Shown here in pieces: positions 7,874 to 17,272 of a DNA stretch of 45,253 nucleotides. The translations under genes and the position numbers were made by a program. This DNA comes from an uncultured Thermomicrobiales bacterium (GTDB taxonomy: Bacteria > Chloroflexota > Chloroflexia > Thermomicrobiales > UBA6265): positions 1 through 45,253 of the forward strand of contig CADCWL010000017.1 of assembly GCA_902806405.1 (NCBI GenBank), in the 5' to 3' direction. The notes beneath the pieces are model-generated. The model saw only the letters and a program-made list of their open reading frames with translations. It did not search any database and was not told the DNA's origin. The stretch's first letter is position 1; every line of letters begins with the position of its first letter.

Positions 7874-9643
7874 TTAGTCCGCCGCCACGCTCGCGATCCC
7901 CGGCGCGCCGATCGGGCAGACACCGGCGGGGCAGACGCCGTCGATGATGTGGGTCCGGAACTCGTCCTCGAACTGCTTGATCATGCCCAGGAGCGGCTCG
8001 GGCGCGACCTGGCCGAGGCCACAGAGGGAGAGCTCGATGATGTGCTTCGAGGTCCGCTGGATCAGCGGCAGGTCATCGAGCGAGGCGCGGCCGAAGCGGA
8101 TTCGGTCGATGATCTCGACCAGGGCCGGATTGCCGAGGCGGCAGGGGACGCACTTGGAGCACGACTCGTATCGGTTGAAGGCAGTCAGGTAACGGGCAAA
8201 ATCCACGGCGCAGACTCGCTGGTCGAAGACGGCAAAGCCTCCGGAGCCCAGCATGCCACCGACCGGGGTCAGGGAGTCAAAATCGACCGGCAGGTCGAGG
8301 TGCTCGGCCGCCAATTGGCCGGCGGAGACGCCTCCCGTCTGGATTCCCTTCAGCACGCTGCCGTCGCGCATGCCGCCCCACATCTCCTCGAGGAGGGTGC
8401 GCATCGTGGTGCCCATCGGCACCTCGACCAGGCCCATCGTTTTGACCGGCCCCTGGACGGTCATCAGCTTCGTGCCCTTGCTCTTCTCGGTGCCGATTGC
8501 GGCGTACCAAGCGCCCCCCTTGTTGACGATGTCGGGGACGTTGGCGAGGGTCTCGGTGTTGTTCGCAACCGTCGGCCGTTTCCAGATTCCCTCCTCGACG
8601 GAGCGGGGCGGCTTGGTACGCGGTTGGCCGCGGACGCCCATGATCGAGTACATCAGGGCCGAGCCTTCGCCGCAGATGTAGGCACCGCCGCCGGTGCGGA
8701 CGCGGAAGTAGACGTCCTTGCCGCTGCCGAGGACGTTCCGGCCAATCAGGCCGAGCCGCTCGGCGTCAGCGACGGCCTTCCGGAAACGCTTGATCGCCAA
8801 CGGGTACTCGCCGCCGATGTAGTTGTAGCCCCGCTCGGCGCCAACGGTGATGCATGCGATCAGAATCCCCTCAAGGATGCGGTGGGGATCCCCCTCGTGG
8901 ATACGGCGGTCCTTGTAGACGTTCGGCTCCCCCTCGTGGCTGTTGCAGACCACGAACTTCGGCGTCACCTTCGCCTTGCGGCCGCTCTCCCACTTGATCC
9001 CGGCCGGGAACCCCGCACCGCCGCGACCGCGGACGTTGGCCGCCGTCAGTTCGGCGACGACCTCCTCGGCCGACATGTCGAAGAGGACCTTCAAGTACGC
9101 ACTGTAGGCGCCACGGGCTACCGCGTCCTCGATCGAATCGGGCTCGATCAGGCCGACGTTGGCGAGGACGATGCGAAGCTGGTGCTTGAAGAAGGGGTGG
9201 TCGGTAAGCGGCGGCACCCCGTTGAATGCGTGCTCGGCGCGGACGCCGACTGCACGTTCCGCGAGCTCGCCTCGGAGCAGTGCCGGCACCTCATCCGGCT
9301 CGATGTTGCCGAAGACGACCGGCGGCTCGCCCGGCCGCTTGACCTCCACCCACGGCTCCATCCACATCGCGCCATTGCCGGAGACCTCGCGCACCGTGGC
9401 GCGATCACCCGCCAGTGCCTCCCGACAGGCGGCAAGGACGCGGTCGGCCCCCTTGGCGATCGAGGAGCTGTCCAGTCCAACGCTGACGACGGCGTACTCA
9501 CCTTCCCAGAGCTCGGTCCACCGATCCTGAGCGCGCCGCTGGTATGTCTCGAAGTCGGCGCGGGAGCCGAGACGCCCGTAGCTGCCGCCCGCTTCCTCTT
9601 CACCGCCGAGGGCATCGGTCATCGTGCTATTGCTGAGATCCAT
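7874..9643 (-). CDS. nuoF: NuoF-like NADH:acceptor oxidoreductase (diaphorase) subunit
   Basis: A 589-residue flavoprotein of the NuoF/HoxF/FdsB type that takes hydride from NADH. The FMN/NADH site GRGGAGFPAG is at about 206-215, the SLBB domain follows, and a [4Fe-4S] cluster site is formed by Cys495, Cys498, Cys501 and Cys541 (SCSKCVPC and LCGLG). The C-terminus keeps a CPAGVC half-motif. The N-terminal ~70-120 residues resemble the thioredoxin-like [2Fe-2S] domain of HoxF-type proteins but lack its cluster cysteines. The ATG at 9643 lies inside the end of nuoE, so the two overlap by 17 bases. No other complex I, hydrogenase or formate dehydrogenase gene is nearby, so the physiological partner is unknown. 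Confidence 0.92.
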   Translation of the reverse strand: MDLSNSTMTDALGGEEEAGGSYGRLGSRADFETYQRRAQDRWTELWEGEYAVVSVGLDSSSIAKGADRVLAACREALAGDRATVREVSGNGAMWMEPWVEVKRPGEPPVVFGNIEPDEVPALLRGELAERAVGVRAEHAFNGVPPLTDHPFFKHQLRIVLANVGLIEPDSIEDAVARGAYSAYLKVLFDMSAEEVVAELTAANVRGRGGAGFPAGIKWESGRKAKVTPKFVVCNSHEGEPNVYKDRRIHEGDPHRILEGILIACITVGAERGYNYIGGEYPLAIKRFRKAVADAERLGLIGRNVLGSGKDVYFRVRTGGGAYICGEGSALMYSIMGVRGQPRTKPPRSVEEGIWKRPTVANNTETLANVPDIVNKGGAWYAAIGTEKSKGTKLMTVQGPVKTMGLVEVPMGTTMRTLLEEMWGGMRDGSVLKGIQTGGVSAGQLAAEHLDLPVDFDSLTPVGGMLGSGGFAVFDQRVCAVDFARYLTAFNRYESCSKCVPCRLGNPALVEIIDRIRFGRASLDDLPLIQRTSKHIIELSLCGLGQVAPEPLLGMIKQFEDEFRTHIIDGVCPAGVCPIGAPGIASVAAD

Positions 9644-10202
9644 GGTCGCTGCCGCTCCCGAGGATGGCGACCGGCGACGCGTTCCGCGCCGCGATCGCCC
9701 GCTGGATAACATCGTTGAGGCGCTCGACGGTGAGGTCGCCGTGGAAGGCGTGGTCGAGTTCGACGATCGGGGCCTTGTCGCAGACGCCGAGGCAGCCGTT
9801 AACGACCTGGATGGTCAGCTCTCCGTCGGCCGTCGTCCCACCGTCGGCGATCCCCCACCGATCCTTGAGCTCCTGGACGAGAGCTTGGGAGCCGAGGGCA
9901 TAGCAGGACATGCCATGGCAAACAAGCATGAAATGCTTGCCGCGCGGTTCGGTCCGGAAGTCGGCGTAGAACGTAAGGAGACCATAGACGCGGTTGGCTG
10001 TGGTGCCGAGGTGGGCGGCGACGATCTCGGCCGCCTCGAGGGAGACATAGCCGAATCGCTCGTTGACCTCCTGGAGGGCGGCCAGGATCAGCTCCTGCGC
10101 CTCCTGATGGTCCTGCGGCTTGAAGTGGGACACGATCTCGCGGACGACATCGAGGTCGATCCCGGCGGGATCTGTCGCCGCCGCGTGCGCCTGCACCACC
10201 AC
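9627..10202 (-). CDS. nuoE: NuoE-like [2Fe-2S] subunit of NADH diaphorase
   Basis: A 191-residue thioredoxin-fold ferredoxin of the NuoE/HoxE/FdsG family that passes electrons to or from the NuoF flavin. An N-terminal helical bundle is followed by the cluster domain with Cys95, Cys100, Cys137 and Cys141 (VCHGMSC and GCLGVC). The frame is open far upstream, but three consecutive GTG codons at 10202, 10199 and 10196 follow a GGCGGGGGA purine stretch, and homology begins soon after, so I place the start at 10202. It is the promoter-proximal gene of a two-gene unit with nuoF. Confidence 0.93.
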   Translation of the reverse strand: MVVQAHAAATDPAGIDLDVVREIVSHFKPQDHQEAQELILAALQEVNERFGYVSLEAAEIVAAHLGTTANRVYGLLTFYADFRTEPRGKHFMLVCHGMSCYALGSQALVQELKDRWGIADGGTTADGELTIQVVNGCLGVCDKAPIVELDHAFHGDLTVERLNDVIQRAIAARNASPVAILGSGSDHGSQQ

Positions 10203-10275
10203 GTCTTGTCCCCCGCCCTCGGCCGGTCGATTCACGCGTCCGGACGCACGAATCGCTCCCCAAATACCGTTGGCG

Positions 10276-10304
10276 AGTATAGGTTTGGGATAGAGGCGAG
10301 TCAA
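10276..10304 (-). promoter_or_regulatory. Strong sigma-70-type promoter for nuoEF
   Basis: TTGACT (10304-10299) and TATACT (10281-10276) are separated by exactly 17 bases, five of six matches in each box. The start would lie near 10269, leaving a leader of roughly 65 bases before the nuoE GTG. Confidence 0.7.
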
Positions 10305-10530
10305 CGAACGGGCGCCACACGGCAACGCAGCGATGCCGCAAGGGCGACGCTTCCGGTGGTGCTGGTGCAGAGCCCTACCAGGTGAAGTGACGCGTTCCCG
10401 CCGCTCCTCCGCCCGAAACGCACCTTGCAAATCGCGCATCAGCCAGGGGATCGCTCGTTCCCTCGGGAAGGGACCGTGCCGGATCGGAGGGAACGCGGTC
10501 GGCTAACCTCCCAAGCGGGGCGGCAAAGGA
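10305..10530. other. Gap between zinc-ribbon gene and nuoE promoter
   Basis: The nuoE open frame continues back through this stretch, but translation looks unlike the family and it lies upstream of the promoter. Nothing else is recognised. Confidence 0.4.
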
Positions 10531-10917
10531 CTAGGAGGCCCGGAAGAGCCGCTGAAAATCTCCGTCGAAGGCGCCGAGGAACTCGTGCATGTCGACGACA
10601 TCGTGGACCGAGACGGGCGGCTCGGTCGGACCGGCCGGGGCGGCGACGGTCGATTCCAGTTCCTCCTCGCCGAAGCCCTGGCTGAGCCGGCGGAGCGCCA
10701 ACTGCGCTTCGCTCGGGTCGCCGTCGCCGAGCACCGCCGCCACGAAGTTCCGGGCGTGGCACTCCGTGCACTCGACGACCATCATCCACATGTCGTCACG
10801 GCGCGAGAGGATCCGGATGTCATCGGCCGCAAAGCCGTGGTGACAGACGCTGCACCGCTCCATCCGGTTAAGGACGATACGCTTGATTTGTTTTTCCGAC
10901 GTGTGTGGATTTTCCAT
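10531..10917 (-). CDS. Small zinc-ribbon protein of unknown function
   Basis: A 128-residue protein with one probable zinc ribbon: Cys22-x2-Cys25 (CSVC) and Cys50-x2-Cys53 (CTEC), separated by 24 residues that contain DMWMMVVEC. The C-terminal half is acidic and ends in a hydrophobic HEFLGAFDGDFQRLF motif that could be a docking helix. No catalytic motif is visible. It lies 23 bases downstream of the bifunctional-nuclease-domain gene on the same strand, so the two are probably co-transcribed, which hints at a nucleic-acid-related or regulatory role but does not prove one. Confidence 0.8.
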   Translation of the reverse strand: MENPHTSEKQIKRIVLNRMERCSVCHHGFAADDIRILSRRDDMWMMVVECTECHARNFVAAVLGDGDPSEAQLALRRLSQGFGEEELESTVAAPAGPTEPPVSVHDVVDMHEFLGAFDGDFQRLFRAS

Positions 10918-10940
10918 GGCTCGTCCCGCCCAAGGCAGGC

Positions 10941-11480
10941 TCAGTTCCCTTTCTTTTTGTCGAAGTCGTCGAGGTCGAGGGTATTGATGAAGTCCCGGAA
11001 GACCGAGAGCCGTTCCTCGTCGACCCGCTCGGCCGGCTCCGCCTCGGCGGCGACGGCCGCTTCCTCCTCGCCCTCCCCGTCGCCGAGGGTGACGCCTGCA
11101 CGATCCATCACGCCGTCGTCGACGAGGATCGGGACCCGGCTGCGGACGGCCAGCGCGATCGCATCGCTCGGGCGGGAGTCGATCTCGACCGCCCGGCCGT
11201 TCTGCTGAATCACGATCCGAGCGTAGAACACGTCCTGCGAAAGGTCGGTGACGAGGATGCGCTCAACCGCTCCCCCCATATCGCCGACGATTGCCTTCAT
11301 CAGATCATACGGGAGGGGCCGGGCCGCGCTGACGCCTTGCAGCTCCATCGCGATCGCCTCGGCCTCATAAGCGCCAATCCAGATCGGCAGGTGCCGTTCG
11401 CCGTCAACCTCCTTCAGGATCACGACCCGGTGCTGCGTAACGAGGCTGACCCGGATGCTTTCGACCACGGTCTCGATCAT
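10941..11480 (-). CDS. Bifunctional nuclease (BFN/DUF151) domain protein
   Basis: A 179-residue protein whose first ~130 residues form the BFN (DUF151) domain, known in plants and Thermotoga for nuclease activity. Recognisable blocks are LPIWIGAYEAEAIAMEL at about 31-47, RPLPYDLM with a following helix, and the signature SRPSDAIALAVRSRVPI near 102-118. After an acidic Ala/Glu linker, the C-terminus holds DEERLSVFRDFINTLDLDDF, a conserved tail in this family. The ATG at 11480 is close to the conserved start of the domain. It probably heads a two-gene unit with the zinc-ribbon gene downstream. Confidence 0.9.
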   Translation of the reverse strand: MIETVVESIRVSLVTQHRVVILKEVDGERHLPIWIGAYEAEAIAMELQGVSAARPLPYDLMKAIVGDMGGAVERILVTDLSQDVFYARIVIQQNGRAVEIDSRPSDAIALAVRSRVPILVDDGVMDRAGVTLGDGEGEEEAAVAAEAEPAERVDEERLSVFRDFINTLDLDDFDKKKGN

Positions 11481-11596
11481 CGGTTAGCCCTCTTCGGCCT
11501 CACATGACCGCCCGGTGGCCGCGATGCTGGGGAAGGACGCTGCGGCGGTTCGCTGAACCGACGTGTGGTCGGCGGGGGGTCCGCCCGACACGCCCA

Positions 11597-11602
11597 ATTC
11601 TA
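11597..11602 (-). promoter_or_regulatory. Possible -10 box for the BFN gene
   Basis: TAGAAT lies about 115 bases upstream of the BFN start in a locally AT-richer patch after lepB. No good -35 box is seen. Confidence 0.25.
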
Positions 11603-11643
11603 CACAACGACCCCGAGCCAGGCCATGGCCCGCCGAAACCGCG

Positions 11644-12441
11644 CTACTGCCCCGAATCCCCGGGTCGCTCCGGCATGTCCGGATAATCCTCGTGCGGGAC
11701 GAGACCGATGTCCTCGACCGGCCAGTACCCGAACCATGCCTTACCGACGATCGCGTCGACATCGACGGTGCCGAAGCTGCGGGAGTCAGCGCTGTTGTCC
11801 CGGTTGTCGCCGAGGACTACCACCTCGCCCTCGGCGGGTGTCAGTTCGCACTCATCGCCGCGGTCGCAGCGGGTGATACCGTCCTCGATGTAGGGTTCGT
11901 CCAGTTGCTTCCCGTCGACGTACACCTCGCCGCCGCGGAAGGTGACGGTCTCCCCGGGCAGAGCAATTACCCGCTTGATGTACGGCTTGTCCGGGTCGTT
12001 CAACGGCGGCTCGAAGACGACGATGTCGCCCCGCTCCGGCGGGGCGAACTCCCACAGGATGCGGCCGTCCGGCCGGTCCTCGCCAGGGAGAAGATTTAGG
12101 ACGTCGTTGAAGCTGAAGCGGGCGTAGGCGTTGCGATTGACGAGGAGCATCTCCCCGTCGTGGAGGTTAGGGGACATGCTGAGGCCGTCGACGCGGAAAT
12201 TGAGAACCACCAGACGGACGCCGAGAAAAATGACGAGCGCCAGCAGCAGTGTCTCCACCACCTCTCGGATCGCCCGCGCCCCCCGGTTCCGTCCCCGAGT
12301 CGCCGGCACGTCCGTGCCCGACTCGACCGCGGCGGGGACGACCGGCACCGGATCTCCCGGCCGGGAAGCCCAGTCGTCGGCGGGAAGCGATGCCCGCCGG
12401 CCGATCGCGTCGGCGGCGAGTCGGGGATCGTCGTAAGCCAT
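11644..12441 (-). CDS. lepB: Signal peptidase I
   Basis: A 265-residue type I signal peptidase that removes signal peptides at the outer face of the membrane. One membrane segment (about 60-80, VVETLLLALVIFLGVRLVVL) is followed by the catalytic Ser88 in GLSMSPNLHDGEMLLVNR, box C RGDIVVF, the catalytic Lys156 in YIKRVIALPGE, and box E GDNRDNSADSRSFG. The ~58 residues before the membrane segment are a Pro/Ala-rich cytoplasmic extension not needed for activity in the family. The ATG at 12441 was chosen over longer in-frame starts because a promoter lies just upstream of it. It sits downstream of tatA. Confidence 0.95.
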   Translation of the reverse strand: MAYDDPRLAADAIGRRASLPADDWASRPGDPVPVVPAAVESGTDVPATRGRNRGARAIREVVETLLLALVIFLGVRLVVLNFRVDGLSMSPNLHDGEMLLVNRNAYARFSFNDVLNLLPGEDRPDGRILWEFAPPERGDIVVFEPPLNDPDKPYIKRVIALPGETVTFRGGEVYVDGKQLDEPYIEDGITRCDRGDECELTPAEGEVVVLGDNRDNSADSRSFGTVDVDAIVGKAWFGYWPVEDIGLVPHEDYPDMPERPGDSGQ

Positions 12442-12522
12442 CAAACCCTCGGCGGCGAAATGGGCGGGGGAGCGTGCGACCGAGGCCGGCGGAGGCACGG
12501 CGAGCAGCCGCGGCCGGATCGG

Positions 12523-12552
12523 ATGATAGCGGGGCTTCGCCGGTCTGGGCAA
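12523..12552 (-). promoter_or_regulatory. Candidate promoter for lepB
   Basis: TTGCCC (12552-12547) and TATCAT (12528-12523) are 18 bases apart, about 85 bases before the lepB ATG and downstream of the tatA hairpin, so lepB can be transcribed separately. Confidence 0.5.
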
Positions 12553-12596
12553 GCGCCGGGATCGCGGCGCGCATGAGATCCCAAGCCGGACGTGCA

Positions 12597-12624
12597 GCGA
12601 GCGGGGCCGGCAGGCCCCGCTCGC
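12597..12624 (-). terminator. GC-rich hairpin after tatA
   Basis: GCGAGCGGGGCC and its exact reverse complement form a 12-bp stem with a 4-base loop, about 48 bases after the tatA stop and before the lepB promoter. There is no T-run, so its role as an intrinsic terminator is inferred from position and strength. Confidence 0.5.
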
Positions 12625-12671
12625 GCCATTGTGCTGCGTCGTGTCGCATCGGGAAGGAGACCGAGCGCGAC

Positions 12672-12929
12672 CTAGATCTCTTCGGCGCGCATTTCACGGG
12701 TCTCAATCACCCGGCCATCCGTGCCGCGCTCGCGCTCGACCGTCGTGGTGGTGGTCGCGCCCGTGGAAGAGGAGGAGGCGATGGTGCCGCCCAAATCGGA
12801 CGACTCCTTCTTAAACTCCTTGACGCCCTGTCCAAGAGAGCGCGCCACGTCCGGCAGCTTCCCGGCGCCGAAGATAATCATGATGATGACCATCACGATC
12901 AGCAGTTCCTGCCAACCCAGGCCGCCCAT
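12672..12929 (-). CDS. tatA: Twin-arginine translocase subunit TatA
   Basis: An 85-residue TatA/E-type protein that forms the pore-like component for export of folded proteins. The N-terminal membrane helix (GWQELLIVMVIIMIIFGAGK) is followed by the hinge GAGKLPDVARSLGQGVKEFK amphipathic helix typical of the family. The C-terminal tail is polar, with a Ser/Thr run and a charged end, as usual for TatA. AAGGAG lies 8 bases before the ATG. tatC is not in this window. A promoter directly upstream suggests it can be expressed apart from secG. Confidence 0.93.
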   Translation of the reverse strand: MGGLGWQELLIVMVIIMIIFGAGKLPDVARSLGQGVKEFKKESSDLGGTIASSSSTGATTTTTVERERGTDGRVIETREMRAEEI

Positions 12930-12989
12930 CGTACCACTCCTTTTTGACGGGGCCGAGCCGCCGACAATTGCGATTGACCGATTCCGCGC

Positions 12990-13019
12990 AGTATAGCCAC
13001 GCTACGGAGCGGGCGCCAA
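12990..13019 (-). promoter_or_regulatory. Candidate promoter for tatA
   Basis: TTGGCG (13019-13014) and TATACT (12995-12990) are 18 bases apart; the leader to the tatA ATG would be about 55 bases. Confidence 0.5.
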
Positions 13020-13055
13020 TCGCGACCGCCGCCGCTCGGCCGTCGCTGCCGTTCG

Positions 13056-13280
13056 CTAGTCGCCGATCATCGTGCTGACGATGGCGAGGATGACGAAGAA
13101 GACCGCAATCCCGATCGTGAATTGGAAGAGCGTCTTCTCGATGCCGCGCCGGGTCCGATAAATCGAGCCCGTGTCGCCTCCAAAGGCACCGCTGAAGGAG
13201 GAGCCCTTCGTCTGGAGCAGGACCACCAGGATCAGCACGACCGAGACGATGATCATCGCGAGGTTGATGGCCGTTTCCAC
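13056..13280 (-). CDS. secG: Preprotein translocase subunit SecG
   Basis: A 74-residue SecG, the small non-essential subunit of the SecYEG channel. It shows two membrane helices (about 4-21 and 52-71) joined by a loop with the family signature LLQTKGSSFSGAFGGDTGS followed by TRRGIEKTLFQFT. The start is GTG at 13280 with AGGA about 8 bases upstream. It follows pgk by 150 bases, the common gap-pgk-(tpiA)-secG arrangement of many bacteria; tpiA is absent here. Confidence 0.93.
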   Translation of the reverse strand: METAINLAMIIVSVVLILVVLLQTKGSSFSGAFGGDTGSIYRTRRGIEKTLFQFTIGIAVFFVILAIVSTMIGD

Positions 13281-13430
13281 GTCGCCGTCCTGTTCCGCCG
13301 TCCGGATGTCGGTCCCGTCCGAGAATTCCTTGCCGGGACGCGCACGTCGAGTGAGGAGTTCTCACGTCGCGATCGCCCTGGAAGCCTACCACCGCGGGCT
13401 TGTCGCCGTCACCCGACGGGTCCACCGCCC

Positions 13431-14615
13431 CTATCCCGCCACATCGGGAATCGCGGCGATACCGGGCAACGAGCGTCCTTCTAAAAACTCCAGCGAGGCG
13501 CCGCCGCCGGTCGAGATGTGGTCGATCGCACCGGAGACACCCATCTGCTCTACAGCAGCCACCGAGTCGCCGCCGCCGACCACCGTGAAGCCCGGCGCCG
13601 CTGCGACAGCGGCTGCCACCCCGCGGGTGCCGGCGGCGAAGGCGGGGCGCTCGAAGACCCCCATCGGACCGTTCCAGAAGACCGTCCGCGCCCCGCTGAT
13701 CGCCGCGGCGAAACGGCTGACGGTCTCCGGACCGATATCGTAGATCGCCGACTGGGCTGGCAGCGTGGTCACCGTGACTGTCCGCCCCATCGCGTCGTCG
13801 AGCGAGGTTGCGACGGTCGCGTCGCGCGGCAGCAGGACCTGGATGCCGCGTCGCGTCGCCGTGTCGAGGATACGGCGTGCGTCCGCCACGCGGTCCCGCT
13901 CCACCAGGGACGCCCCGACGTCGACGCCGTCCGCGAGGAGGAACGTGTTCGCCATCCCGCCGCCGATCAGGAGCGCGTCGACCCGCTCCACCAAGCCGCC
14001 AACGACGACCAACTTGTCCGAGACCTTCGCCCCGCCGAGGATCGCCACGAACGGCCGCTCCGGCTCCCCCAGAAGTCGCGACAGCACGTCGACCTCGCAT
14101 AGGAGCAGGAGACCGGCGTACGCGGGCAGGAGGGATGCAATGCCAACGGTCGACGCGTGGGCACGGTGGGCGGCGCCGAAGGCGTCGTCGACGTAGATGT
14201 CGCCGAGCCGGGCGAGCGCGCCGGCGAACGCCGGGTCGTTCGTCTCCTCGCCCTGGTCGAAGCGCAGATTTTCCAGGAGCAGGACGCCGCCGGCGGGCAG
14301 GGCCTCGACCGAACGCTCCACGGCCGGTCCCACGATTTGTTCGAGTGCGACCACGTCCCGGCCGAGCAGATCGGCGAGGCGACGGGCGACGGGCGCCATC
14401 CGGTAGGCAGGGTTCGGTTCCCCTTTGGGCCGGCCGAGATGGCTGGCGAGCACGACCCGCGCCCCCCGGCCAACGAGCGAGTCGATCGTCGGTAGGGCGG
14501 CGCGAATTCGGGTGTCGTCGGTGACGCGATCGCCATCGAGGGGCACGTTGAAATCGACGCGGAGGAGGACCCGGCGTCCGGAGACGTCAACGTCGGCGAC
14601 GGATCGTTTCGGCAT
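13431..14615 (-). CDS. pgk: Phosphoglycerate kinase
   Basis: Pgk transfers the acyl phosphate of 1,3-bisphosphoglycerate to ADP in glycolysis. The 394-residue length is typical. N-domain substrate motifs are VLLRVDFNVPLDG at about 16-28, TDDTRIRAALPTI and ASHLGRPKG; the nucleotide-binding C-domain has LGGAKVSDK near 194-202 and GGGDSVAAVEQMG near 347-359, ending in the ISTGGGASLEFLEG signature. It lies downstream of gap across a 249-base gap that shows no clear promoter or terminator, so co-transcription with gap and yvcK is likely but not certain. Confidence 0.97.
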   Translation of the reverse strand: MPKRSVADVDVSGRRVLLRVDFNVPLDGDRVTDDTRIRAALPTIDSLVGRGARVVLASHLGRPKGEPNPAYRMAPVARRLADLLGRDVVALEQIVGPAVERSVEALPAGGVLLLENLRFDQGEETNDPAFAGALARLGDIYVDDAFGAAHRAHASTVGIASLLPAYAGLLLLCEVDVLSRLLGEPERPFVAILGGAKVSDKLVVVGGLVERVDALLIGGGMANTFLLADGVDVGASLVERDRVADARRILDTATRRGIQVLLPRDATVATSLDDAMGRTVTVTTLPAQSAIYDIGPETVSRFAAAISGARTVFWNGPMGVFERPAFAAGTRGVAAAVAAAPGFTVVGGGDSVAAVEQMGVSGAIDHISTGGGASLEFLEGRSLPGIAAIPDVAG

Positions 14616-14864
14616 GCCGGGAGGTCCCCCCTACGAGACGCCGTGCAGTCGCCCCCCAGGGTTAAAGACCTCGAGCGGGACCGCCTAAGCCACCTGAGTG
14701 AGACTGAGGACCATCATCGGGCCGCTCAAGTCTGGACCTGCCCCGTCCAGCAGCCTGAGTCGGTGCTGCCGGGGGACTGCAGCCTCCGACGGCACGGCCA
14801 GTCCCAACAGTTCAGGAATCACCCTTGATGATGTTCGTCGCTGTCAAAGCCACGACCTCGAGGC

Positions 14865-15899
<1,035 letters not shown>

Positions 15900-15904
15900 G
15901 TGGC

Positions 15905-17272
15905 TTACTCCTTACCGGTGGCCGAGCCGACGAGGGCGGGTTCGCGGGGAACGGGGAGGGTCGTCATCGGCGCGGCCGTCGGCATCCGATCCGGGTCCAT
16001 CTGCCCGGACGCCAGGCCCGCCCGCGCGGTCTCGATCAGCGCCGCAGCCAGTTTGTCCGGGTCGTGCCGGAGCGGATTCCTGTCGTTGACGACGTCGCGG
16101 GCGACGACCCGAATGCTGCCCGCCAGCCGCTCCAACCCATCCGGCGTCACCGGCTCGATCGGGACGCCGGCCTCGATCGCAGCGGCAGAGGCGGGGTTGC
16201 TGTTGACCAGCGCGACATCGAGGAAGCGCTCTCCGACATGGTCGACGATTGCGCGGACGTGGTCCGCCGCGCCGAAGTGGTCCGTCTCGCCCGGCTGGGT
16301 CGCGACATTGCAGACGTAAACGACCGTTGCCGATGACCACCGGATCGCCTGGGTCACGCCGTCGACCAGCAGGTTCGGCAGGACGCTGGTGTAGAGGCTG
16401 CCCGGGCCGAGGACGATCAGGTCGGCGTTCAGGATCGCGCCGAGCGCGGGCTCATAGCCCGCAGGGTGGCCCGGTTCCAGGAAGACGCGCTTGATCGGAG
16501 CCTGCTTATGGGCAATGCTCGATTCGCCGCGGAGGACGCTGCCATCGACGAGCTCGGCCGAGAGGGTCACGTTCTCTACCGTCGAGGGAAGGACACGGCC
16601 CCGGATTGCGAGGACGTTCGCCGTCTCGCTCACCGCCTGTTCAAAACTTCCCGTAACCCGGGTGAGGGCGGTGATAAAGAGATTGCCGAAGGAGTGGCCG
16701 GAGAGCTGTGAGCCGGTCTGGTCAAACCGGTACTGGAAGAGACGACCGACGAGCGATTCGTCGTCGGCGAGGGCGACGAGGCAGTTGCGGATATCGCCCG
16801 GCGCCGGGATGTCGAACTCGGAGCGGATGCGACCGGTGCTGCCGCCGTCGTCGGCGACGGTGACGATCGCGGTGATCGCCACGTCGTGCCGCTTCAGGCC
16901 ACGGAGCAGGTTCGAGAGGCCGGTCCCGCCGCCGATGGCGACGACCTTGAGTGCGGACTGATCGGGACCGAAGCGGTGCTCGGCGACGATCGAGGCAAGG
17001 TTCTCGCCCGGGGCGGAGCGGGCCATCAGCGGACCGACCACCGAGGAGGTGAGGCGGCGGAAGCCGATACCCAGTCCGGCGAGGCCGACGATGAGGACGA
17101 GCGCGAAGCGAATCGGCCGGGGGATGAATTGGAGGGTCAGGATCTGGACGAAGGCATGGATGGGCTCAGGGACCCGCCAGTCGCGGTAGGCGTAGACCAG
17201 CGCCATCGCCACCGCGATGCCCGTCAGAACGTTGCCGAACAGGAAAAGCGCTGCCCACCGTTTGATGAGCAT
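15905..17272 (-). CDS. yvcK: YvcK/GlmR family (gluconeogenesis factor) UDP-sugar-binding protein with N-terminal membrane anchor
   Basis: YvcK/GlmR proteins bind UDP-GlcNAc and steer carbon to cell-wall precursors; they are needed for growth on gluconeogenic carbon. The core starts at about residue 109 with VVAIGGGTGLSNLLRGLK, then VTVADDGGSTGRIR, PGDIRNCLVALAD, GNLFITALT and LGPGSLYTSVLPNLL. Two membrane helices (about 6-28 and 54-71) precede it. The ATG at 17272 has no binding site; the conserved-looking RAWRTWLRPG segment just before it suggests a true start at a CTG (17305) preceded by AAAAGGGGGA, or further up, since the frame stays open to 17716. It lies directly upstream of gap and pgk. 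Confidence 0.85.
   Translation of the reverse strand: MLIKRWAALFLFGNVLTGIAVAMALVYAYRDWRVPEPIHAFVQILTLQFIPRPIRFALVLIVGLAGLGIGFRRLTSSVVGPLMARSAPGENLASIVAEHRFGPDQSALKVVAIGGGTGLSNLLRGLKRHDVAITAIVTVADDGGSTGRIRSEFDIPAPGDIRNCLVALADDESLVGRLFQYRFDQTGSQLSGHSFGNLFITALTRVTGSFEQAVSETANVLAIRGRVLPSTVENVTLSAELVDGSVLRGESSIAHKQAPIKRVFLEPGHPAGYEPALGAILNADLIVLGPGSLYTSVLPNLLVDGVTQAIRWSSATVVYVCNVATQPGETDHFGAADHVRAIVDHVGERFLDVALVNSNPASAAAIEAGVPIEPVTPDGLERLAGSIRVVARDVVNDRNPLRHDPDKLAAALIETARAGLASGQMDPDRMPTAAPMTTLPVPREPALVGSATGKE

Noticed and set aside
7169-9709. An 846-codon forward open frame
   Set aside because: It lies opposite nuoF and the end of the cyclodeaminase gene and has no motif; it is a GC-rich shadow of real genes.
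12811-14100. A 429-codon reverse frame within pgk, secG and tatA
   Set aside because: It is an out-of-frame Arg/Gly-rich translation of recognised genes.
14616-14864. Promoter for pgk between gap and pgk
   Set aside because: A perfect TTGACA occurs at 14847-14842 on the reverse strand, but no acceptable -10 box follows at 16-18 bases.
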